DNA of 10,913 nucleotides from positions 1 through 10,913 of the forward strand of contig JBLNCI010000049.1 in the NCBI GenBank assembly GCA_050260515.1, in the 5' to 3' direction. Below the pieces are notes generated by a model. It did not search any database, was not told where the DNA came from, and was given only the letters and a program-made list of their open reading frames with translations. This stretch comes from DATJIG01 sp050260515 (GTDB lineage: Bacteria > Pseudomonadota > Alphaproteobacteria > SMXQ01). Below, one piece after another: positions 6,309-10,913 of the stretch. Made by a program: the position numbers and the translations under genes. Every line of letters begins with the position of its first letter. Within the stretch, counting starts at the first letter, position 1.

Positions 6309-6584
6309 ATGGATACGATCACCGCGCGCGCCCGCGACGGGCGCGCGCATATTGCGCGTCCGCGTCCGACCGAGATCCAGCGCGAGTGGCTCAAGCGCGG
6401 ACTCACGCAGCCCGGCGGCAAGCTGCCGCTGTTCGACCGCCAGGGCCAACTCTATCCCGAGCGCACCATCAAGAGCTGCATCGAGCATGGCTGGGCCGAG
6501 CCATGGTTCAACAATCCGCTCAAGCCCGACTGGATGGTGTGCAAGATCACCGAGGCCGGCCGGCGCGCGGTGTCCAAGGCCTGA
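6309..6584 (+). CDS. Hypothetical protein, possible winged-helix-like
   Basis: 91 aa, not recognised as a named family. Coding is supported by an in-frame ATG with a strong GGGAGGGAGG site a few bases upstream, a plausible promoter and a balanced, non-repetitive composition rich in Trp (27, 62, 66, 75). An Arg-rich start (residues 7-19) leads to EIQREWLKRGL (22-32), then a Gly/Pro turn. A helix-like segment TIKSCIEHGWAEPWF (53-67) and a final WMVCKITEAGRRAV (75-88) follow. The last two segments resemble the recognition helix and wing strand (xLTxxGRxA) of small winged-helix proteins, so nucleic-acid binding is a reasonable guess but not shown. No signal peptide or membrane segment is seen. 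It is divergent from cutA and converges with the Bug-type gene, whose stop is 18 bases away. Confidence 0.75.
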   Translation: MDTITARARDGRAHIARPRPTEIQREWLKRGLTQPGGKLPLFDRQGQLYPERTIKSCIEHGWAEPWFNNPLKPDWMVCKITEAGRRAVSKA

Positions 6585-6602
6585 GCTCGACGTCGGCCGG
6601 CA

Positions 6603-7670
6603 TCACTCGCCGAGCGTGAGTCCCTGACGGCGCGCGATCTCGATCAGATACGCGAGCGCGTCGCGCGGCGTCTCGGCGAGCGTCGTCAGCAGCGCGTCGA
6701 GGTCGTCGCTGCTCTGCGGCAGGAACTCGTCTCCCGCCTTGACCAGCCGGGCCGCGAAATCGGCATCGGCCACCGTGTCGCGGAACGCGCGGCGATAGAC
6801 ATCCACCACATCCGACGGCGTGCCCGGCGGCAGCGCCATGAATTCGCCGACCTGGCTGATGCTGCGCCAGTAGGCGAATGCGCGGAGCGCGGTCGGGTCG
6901 GTGATCTTGTCCGCCACTAGATCCGACAGCAGCGGCGCGCCGTACTCCGGTCGCGGTTGCAGCTTACCGTCGCGCAGGTATCCGGTCTGGCCGAGCACGG
7001 TGTAGGCACCCGTGTCGCGCAGCCGCTGCACATCCTTGATGTCGCTGAACGATGTCATGTCGATCTCACCGCGCTCGACCCCGAGCACGAGCGACTTCGT
7101 CGTCGGATAGCCGACCACCCACTTCGCGTTCCACCCCAGGTACTCGGCGCCCCACAGTGTCGCCTGCATCCCGGTGCGCACGGCCGACAGCGCGCCCATC
7201 ACCGCGGGCGGGCCGTTCGGGTCGCGGAGACGCGGCAGCGCCTCGTTGCGGATCACCAGCGCCGTGCCGCTATGCCCATTCCCGCCGACCATGCGCATCG
7301 CGCCGACGTCGTAGCTCGCCTTCGCCTTGACGATCTGGAACGGATCGACCTGGGAGGCGCCGACCACCGCGGCCGTCAGGCCGTCGGGCTTCGCCTGCGT
7401 GTAGAAGTAATTCAGCGCCACGACGCCGTCCGCGCCCAGCATGTTGCGAACGATCAGCGTCGGATTGCCGGGCAGCCGCTGGGCGAGCTCGGTCGCGAGC
7501 AGTCGGCTGTAGGTGTCGATCCGGCCGCCGGCGCCGTAGCCGACGATGACCGTCACCGTCTTGCCGTGAAACGACACCGGCTCGGCGGCTGTCACAGGAG
7601 CGAGCGCGAAGACGGACGCGATCGCGCCCGCGATCACCCCGATGGCCTCGGTGCGGAAGCGCGCTGCCAT
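6603..7670 (-). CDS. Bug/TctC-type tripartite tricarboxylate transporter substrate-binding protein
   Basis: 355 aa. Residues 1-29 form a signal peptide: Arg at 4 and 6, a hydrophobic stretch, and a likely cut after APVTAA, so the protein is periplasmic. After the cut, KTVTVIVGYGAGGRIDTYSR (37-56) matches the N-terminal binding-loop region of the Bug family, which uses a strand, a Gly-rich turn and an Asp before a helix to hold carboxylates. Alternating alpha/beta sequence fills the rest. Such proteins feed TctA/TctB permeases or act as sensors, and they often occur as orphans; no permease gene is visible here. The ATG at 7670 has a strong GGGAGGGGGA site upstream. It follows the amidohydrolase gene by 28 bases, so the two are probably one transcript. 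The ligand is likely an organic acid, not identifiable here. Confidence 0.85.
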   Translation of the reverse strand: MAARFRTEAIGVIAGAIASVFALAPVTAAEPVSFHGKTVTVIVGYGAGGRIDTYSRLLATELAQRLPGNPTLIVRNMLGADGVVALNYFYTQAKPDGLTAAVVGASQVDPFQIVKAKASYDVGAMRMVGGNGHSGTALVIRNEALPRLRDPNGPPAVMGALSAVRTGMQATLWGAEYLGWNAKWVVGYPTTKSLVLGVERGEIDMTSFSDIKDVQRLRDTGAYTVLGQTGYLRDGKLQPRPEYGAPLLSDLVADKITDPTALRAFAYWRSISQVGEFMALPPGTPSDVVDVYRRAFRDTVADADFAARLVKAGDEFLPQSSDDLDALLTTLAETPRDALAYLIEIARRQGLTLGE

Positions 7671-7698
7671 CGGTGTCCCCCTCCCGTTCGCCGTTCGC

Positions 7699-8754
7699 TC
7701 AGGCGATGGCGTAGAGGCGCGCGGGATTGGTGCGCAGGATCTTGTCGGTCGACGACGACGGCACGCTGCCGTCCTGCGCGAGACGCTTGAGCGCCTCGAC
7801 CTCGGTCGCCGTGTCGCGATGGCCGTAGTCGGTGCCGATGATGAGGTTGTCGTCCCCCACTTCGGACAGCAGCCAGTTGAGGTCATCGGTGCGCTGCGTC
7901 GTGACGAAGAAGTTGCTGTCGCTGAGCAGCGTGTCCGACATGCGCCGGCCCTTGCGGTTGAGTCGAATCTTCACCTCGCCCATCACATACGGCATCCACT
8001 GCGCGCTCGCCTCGATGAACGCCCAGCGCGCCTTCGGGAACCGCTTCGGGATCTCCTCCTCGAGCAGGCAGTTGAACGCGCCGATGACGGGAAACTTGAA
8101 GATCATCAGCGCCGCCTCGCGCGGGAACATGTCGTGATACCCGAAGCTGTTGACTCCGGCGTGAAGCGTCAGCGGCAGGTCGAGTTCCTCAGCGATCCGA
8201 TACAGCGGGAAGAAGTAGCGGTCCGTCAGCAGCCGATCGCACTCGACTCCCCGCATGAAGATGCCGCAGGCGCCGTTCGCCTTGCAGAACTCCAGCTCCT
8301 CGCGGACCTTCGCCGCATCGACGAGCGACAGCAGCGGCGGCACGGCGACCCAGCGCAGCCGGTTGTCCGACTGCTTCCAGATGTCGGCGACCCAGCGGTT
8401 GTAGCTGCGGGCCAGCGCGAACTCGACGTCGTGGTTGATGGTCAGCGGGCGCAGGAACAGGCTCGGGAACAGCACCTGGACGTCGATGCCGATCTCGTCC
8501 ATGTGGTCGAGGCGCTTGCGGACATCCGCCATCTCCCGCGCCTCGGTCGGAACATCCTTCGCAACGTTCGAGTTCTTCGACTGCAGCTTGCCCTCGATGA
8601 CCCAGAACTCGTGGCGCTGGTTCGGCCGGTACGGCGCGCCGTCGTTGGGATCGCGAACGAAAATCTGCGGTCGGAACTCCTGCTCGTCGTCGCGCATGTA
8701 GGACCAGGTGCGCGGGGTCTCGATGACGTGGGCGTCGGCGTCGATGGTGGGCAT
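7699..8754 (-). CDS. Amidohydrolase_2 family metal-dependent hydrolase/decarboxylase
   Basis: 351 aa, a TIM-barrel metalloenzyme of the Amidohydrolase_2 (ACMSD-like) group, which includes decarboxylases of aromatic or semialdehyde acids as well as C-C and C-O hydrolases. Metal-site candidates are the N-terminal DADAH motif (D5, D7, H9), H198 in LTLHAG and D309 in IIGTDYGHRD. FIEASAQWMP (247-256) takes the place of the common FIEGG-W segment, with Glu248 kept. RLDHMDEIGIDVQVLFPS (81-98) is typical of the family. The start is chosen as ATG at 8754 because AGGGAG lies 5 bases before it; the GTG two codons upstream (8760) overlaps that site. It is first in a leftward pair with the Bug-type gene and divergent from the aldehyde dehydrogenase. 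The reaction is not determinable from sequence. Confidence 0.85.
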   Translation of the reverse strand: MPTIDADAHVIETPRTWSYMRDDEQEFRPQIFVRDPNDGAPYRPNQRHEFWVIEGKLQSKNSNVAKDVPTEAREMADVRKRLDHMDEIGIDVQVLFPSLFLRPLTINHDVEFALARSYNRWVADIWKQSDNRLRWVAVPPLLSLVDAAKVREELEFCKANGACGIFMRGVECDRLLTDRYFFPLYRIAEELDLPLTLHAGVNSFGYHDMFPREAALMIFKFPVIGAFNCLLEEEIPKRFPKARWAFIEASAQWMPYVMGEVKIRLNRKGRRMSDTLLSDSNFFVTTQRTDDLNWLLSEVGDDNLIIGTDYGHRDTATEVEALKRLAQDGSVPSSSTDKILRTNPARLYAIA

Positions 8755-8814
8755 GGGCACTCCCTGTCGCGGCGCCCGTGATCGTAGGTCGGCAGCGCCG
8801 CTTTTTCGATATCA

Positions 8815-8829
8815 TGTGGCCTTTCCACA
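8815..8829. promoter_or_regulatory. Operator-like inverted repeat in the divergent intergenic region
   Basis: TGTGG (8815-8819) and CCACA (8825-8829) form a perfect 5-bp inverted repeat with a 5-base spacer, the size of a site for a dimeric regulator. It sits within a possible leftward promoter TTGTGC-N17-CATGAT (about 8811-8839 on the minus strand) for the amidohydrolase-Bug pair. No regulator gene is present in the window, and both calls are weak. Confidence 0.3.
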
Positions 8830-8966
8830 GGGTGCACAACGCTTTTCAGTTTTTGCGCACATGGCGCTTGCGGTGCGGTCGCAGCCGTGCAGGATTCTCG
8901 GAAAGTTCGGGATGCTTGCGCACCGCGAGGCGCACACCATCCGGCGCACGCAACAGGAGATCCATC

Positions 8967-10448
8967 ATGGCCACCGTGACCATTCCGCCGGCGGACAAGC
9001 CGAAAACCGATCCGTTGCCGAAGCACCGCGATCTCTACTACGGCGGCACATGGCACGCGCCGATGGGCGGCTACGAGCCAACCTGGAACCCCGCGACCGG
9101 CGAATCCCTCGGCAACGCGCCGAACGCCAATGCCGCCGACGTCGACGCCGCCGTCAAGGCAGCCCACGCCGGATTTCTCGAATGGCGCCGGATCAAACCG
9201 CTCGAGCGCGCCAAGCTGATGCGCAAGCTGTCGTCGACGATCCGCGCCAATGCCGAGGAACTGGCGCTGGTCGACTCGCTCAACGGCGGCAACCCGATCA
9301 GCGCCGCACGCGGCGACGTGCTCGGCGCCTGCGAACGCATCGACTACATGGCCGGCCTGGTGCTCGAACTGCAGGGCCACACCATCCCGCTCGGCGAGGG
9401 CATTCTCGACTTTACCGTGCGCGAGCCGATGGGCGTCATCGGGACGCTGGTCGCCTACAACCACCCGATTTCCTTCGCCGCCACCAAGTTCGGCCCGGTG
9501 CTCGGCGCCGGCTGCTCGATCCTGATCAAGGCCGCGACGCAGGCGCCTCTTTCGGTGCTGCGCATGATGGAGATCCTCGACGGGATCGTGCCACCCGGCG
9601 TGATCAACGTCGTCGCCGGCGGCGTGGAATGCGGCCAGGCGATCGTCGCGCACCCGCAGGTGCCCCGCATCACGCTCATCGGCAGCGTGGCGACCGGCCG
9701 TGCGATCGCCAGCGCCGCGGGCGCCCGCCTCAAGACCACCGAGATGGAACTCGGCGGCAAGAACGCGATGATCGTCTACCCCGATGCCGACATCAAAAAG
9801 GCGGTGACCGGCGCGATCGCCGGGATGAACTACACCTGGTGTGGCCAGTCGTGCATGTCGATGTCGCGCCTGTTCCTGCACGAGTCGATCTACGACGAGG
9901 TGCTCGCGGGTGTCGTCGAGGGCGTTTCCAAGATCAAGCCGGGTATCCCCCAGGACCCCAACACGAAGATGGGCGCGGTGGTCTCGAAGGCTCAGCTCGA
10001 CAAGATCATGTCGTACATCGAGCTCGGCCAGAAGGAAGGCGGAAAGGTCATCCTCGGCGGCAAGCGTCCGAGCGACCCGGCCCTGGCCAAGGGGAATTTC
10101 GTCGAGCCCACGATCATCACCGGGATCACCCAGGACATGCGCATCGCCAACGAGGAGATCTTCGGCCCGGTGCAGTCGGTCATCAAATGGTCCGACGAGG
10201 AGGAGATGATCGAGCAGGTGAACCGTCCCGAATACGGCCTCACGGCGTCGATCTACACCAACAACCTCTCGGCGGCGCACCGCACCGCGAGCCGAATCGA
10301 CGTCGGCTATATCTGGATCAACGCCTTCACCGGCCCGGCACTCGGCACGCCCTACGGCGGCATCAAGCAGTCCGGCTACGGACGCAACAAGGTGATCGAG
10401 GAGATGTTCGCCAACATGAATATGAAGAACATCAACATCACCCTCTGA
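8967..10448 (+). CDS. NAD(P)-dependent aldehyde dehydrogenase
   Basis: 493 aa, the usual length of the ALDH superfamily; it oxidises an aldehyde to a carboxylic acid in the cytosol. The Rossmann region shows AYNHP (163-167, N165 matching the conserved Asn of the usual PWNFP), LIKAA (186-190, K188) and GSVATGR (239-245). The general base is E261 in MELGGK and the catalytic nucleophile C296 in CGQSCMS. EEIFGPV (396-402) and the C-terminal GGIKQSGYGR (464-473) are standard. The ATG at 8967 has AGGAG 7 bases upstream and begins family-like sequence; the frame is open to 8778 but that part looks non-coding. It is divergent from the amidohydrolase-Bug pair and ends in a strong terminator, so it is probably a single-gene transcript. 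It is of the betaine- or semialdehyde-dehydrogenase general type; the substrate is unknown. Confidence 0.93.
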   Translation: MATVTIPPADKPKTDPLPKHRDLYYGGTWHAPMGGYEPTWNPATGESLGNAPNANAADVDAAVKAAHAGFLEWRRIKPLERAKLMRKLSSTIRANAEELALVDSLNGGNPISAARGDVLGACERIDYMAGLVLELQGHTIPLGEGILDFTVREPMGVIGTLVAYNHPISFAATKFGPVLGAGCSILIKAATQAPLSVLRMMEILDGIVPPGVINVVAGGVECGQAIVAHPQVPRITLIGSVATGRAIASAAGARLKTTEMELGGKNAMIVYPDADIKKAVTGAIAGMNYTWCGQSCMSMSRLFLHESIYDEVLAGVVEGVSKIKPGIPQDPNTKMGAVVSKAQLDKIMSYIELGQKEGGKVILGGKRPSDPALAKGNFVEPTIITGITQDMRIANEEIFGPVQSVIKWSDEEEMIEQVNRPEYGLTASIYTNNLSAAHRTASRIDVGYIWINAFTGPALGTPYGGIKQSGYGRNKVIEEMFANMNMKNINITL

Positions 10449-10492
10449 ACGGCACCAGCGGTCGCCCAACGCGGGCGGTCATCGAAATGGAG

Positions 10493-10520
10493 ATGCCCGG
10501 CCCCGCGCCGGGCATTTTTT
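10493..10520 (+). terminator. Rho-independent terminator after the aldehyde dehydrogenase gene
   Basis: ATGCCCGGC (10493-10501) pairs perfectly over 9 bp with GCCGGGCAT (10507-10515), with a 5-base loop, followed by a T-run to 10520. It lies about 45 bases after the stop codon. Confidence 0.92.
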
Positions 10521-10647
10521 CTCGTGCCTGGCGTCGAGCGTCGCGTTTCTCCACAGCTCCTCGCGTACGCCCGCCAGACTTTCCACAGCCCCCTTGTGCG
10601 GCGTTTGCGACGCGCGCATCGTCTCCGCATCGCGACAAGCGAGGGGA

Positions 10648-10663
10648 GCTATTGCGCAATAGC
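10648..10663. repeat. Perfect 16-bp palindrome
   Basis: GCTATTGCGCAATAGC is identical to its reverse complement, with no central spacer. It lies about 130 bases past the aldehyde dehydrogenase terminator and is more AT-rich than the surroundings. A dimeric regulator site is the obvious possibility; it could also be chance. Confidence 0.5.
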
Positions 10664-10756
10664 GCTCTCATTGAAGCGAAGAAACCGCGAGAGGCCCCCG
10701 ACAACCGGGACACCGGCGCGGCGGATGAGTTGAGAGGCAACGGCGCTTCCCCTTCG

Positions 10757-10805
10757 GGTCGCGACGCACTTCTTCTCAGGTACCGATAACAACAGCGTCG
10801 CGATC
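10757..10805. repeat. Inverted repeat, 9-11 bp arms, 27-base loop
   Basis: TCGCGACGC (10759-10767) is the exact reverse complement of GCGTCGCGA (10795-10803); a G-T pair and a G-C pair extend the arms to 10757 and 10805. Each arm contains the self-complementary TCGCGA. The function is unknown. Confidence 0.4.
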
Positions 10806-10834
10806 CGGCGACTGAGGCAGCATCGGTAGTGTCG

Positions 10835-10858
10835 GCTACGCTTTCAACGCAGCGTGGC
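10835..10858. repeat. Hairpin, 8-bp stem with one wobble pair
   Basis: GCTACGCT (10835-10842) pairs with AGCGTGGC (10851-10858), with one G-T pair and an 8-base loop. No T-run follows on either strand, so it is not an intrinsic terminator. Confidence 0.35.
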
Positions 10859-10884
10859 ACCCTACTGACCCTTATGGGGAAGGT

Positions 10885-10909
10885 AAAAAGCGGATTTCGC
10901 TGATCCGCT
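10885..10909 (-). terminator. Rho-independent terminator for a leftward gene beyond the right edge
   Basis: On the minus strand AGCGGAT (10903-10909) pairs perfectly with ATCCGCT (10889-10895), with a 7-base loop, and a T-run (10885-10889) follows directly. Its orientation implies a gene read leftward that ends just outside the window. Confidence 0.7.
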
Positions 10910-10913
10910 GACG

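Larger units (their letters stand above)
10521..10884. other. Intergenic tract without a convincing gene, rich in inverted repeats
   Basis: Open frames here lack a ribosome-binding site and family-like sequence, and the longest leftward one runs through the terminator at 10493-10520. Visible elements are two copies of TTTC-CCACAGC type sequence 32 bp apart (10546-10557 and 10578-10589), a perfect 16-bp palindrome (10648-10663), a long-loop inverted repeat (10757-10767 with 10795-10805) and a hairpin at 10835-10858. No tRNA or recognised RNA family was seen. Confidence 0.5.

Noticed and set aside
8778..8966. Longer aldehyde dehydrogenase frame from 8778
   Set aside because: The extra 63 residues are Arg-rich with no family similarity, and the ATG at 8967 has a good ribosome-binding site.
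8442..10469. A 675-codon minus-strand open frame and a 693-codon plus-strand frame (8708-10789) across the aldehyde dehydrogenase
   Set aside because: Both are out-of-frame shadows of the dehydrogenase. The second runs through its terminator, and neither has family-like sequence or a credible start.
10546..10589. Two DnaA-box-like sequences (TTCTCCACA and CTTTCCACA)
   Set aside because: They differ from TTATCCACA by one and two bases, and there is no AT-rich unwinding region or replication gene nearby, so an origin is not supported.
10438..10860. A 140-codon minus-strand open frame in the right intergenic tract
   Set aside because: It reads through the dehydrogenase terminator and into that gene's end, has no ribosome-binding site seen and no recognisable sequence.
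1..10913. CRISPR array, insertion sequence, prophage, or toxin-antitoxin or other defence locus
   Set aside because: I saw no spaced direct repeats, transposase, integrase, phage structural genes or paired small toxin-antitoxin genes.

Overview
The window is GC-rich DNA, most likely from an alphaproteobacterium. The gene order rplM-rpsI-argC, the N-terminally extended S9, the TTG-N17 promoters and the mix of housekeeping genes with an orphan Bug-type binding protein plus an Amidohydrolase_2 protein all fit a soil or freshwater member of the Rhodospirillales/Hyphomicrobiales type. The assignment is by pattern, not by a database search.

Layout, left to right. At 1-363 lies the 3' part of a PfkB-family sugar kinase whose similarity stops abruptly just after the catalytic Asp; a hairpin-bearing tract of unknown origin follows. 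From 312 to 3090 four genes read leftward: rplM-rpsI (ribosomal proteins L13 and S9, with a good promoter at 3152-3180 and an intrinsic terminator at 2083-2111), then argC (arginine biosynthesis) and a gamma-carbonic-anhydrase-like left-handed beta-helix protein. Divergent from rplM is a MetY-type O-acetylhomoserine sulfhydrylase (3318-4625), which ends 1 bp from an MFS transporter gene on the other strand (4627-5832). That gene overlaps cutA (5829-6209) by 4 bp, and cutA is divergent from a 91-codon unrecognised gene (6309-6584).

The right third is a small catabolism-like cluster. A leftward pair encodes an Amidohydrolase_2 enzyme (7699-8754) and an exported Bug/TctC-type solute-binding protein (6603-7670). 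A rightward aldehyde dehydrogenase gene (8967-10448) is divergent from them across a 212-bp intergenic region holding a short operator-like inverted repeat. A plausible reading is that the binding protein captures an organic acid, the amidohydrolase acts on it hydrolytically or by decarboxylation, and the dehydrogenase oxidises an aldehyde intermediate; the substrate cannot be told from sequence. The aldehyde dehydrogenase gene ends at a strong intrinsic terminator (10493-10520). The last ~390 bp have no convincing gene but hold several inverted repeats, the last being a leftward terminator (10885-10909) for a gene beyond the right edge.

I see no CRISPR array, insertion sequence, prophage or evident new defence system. 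The oddities most worth following are the broken kinase with its hairpin tract, a tRNA-like remnant between rplM and metY, the coupled cutA-MFS pair, the unknown 91-aa gene and the amidohydrolase/Bug/aldehyde dehydrogenase cluster.
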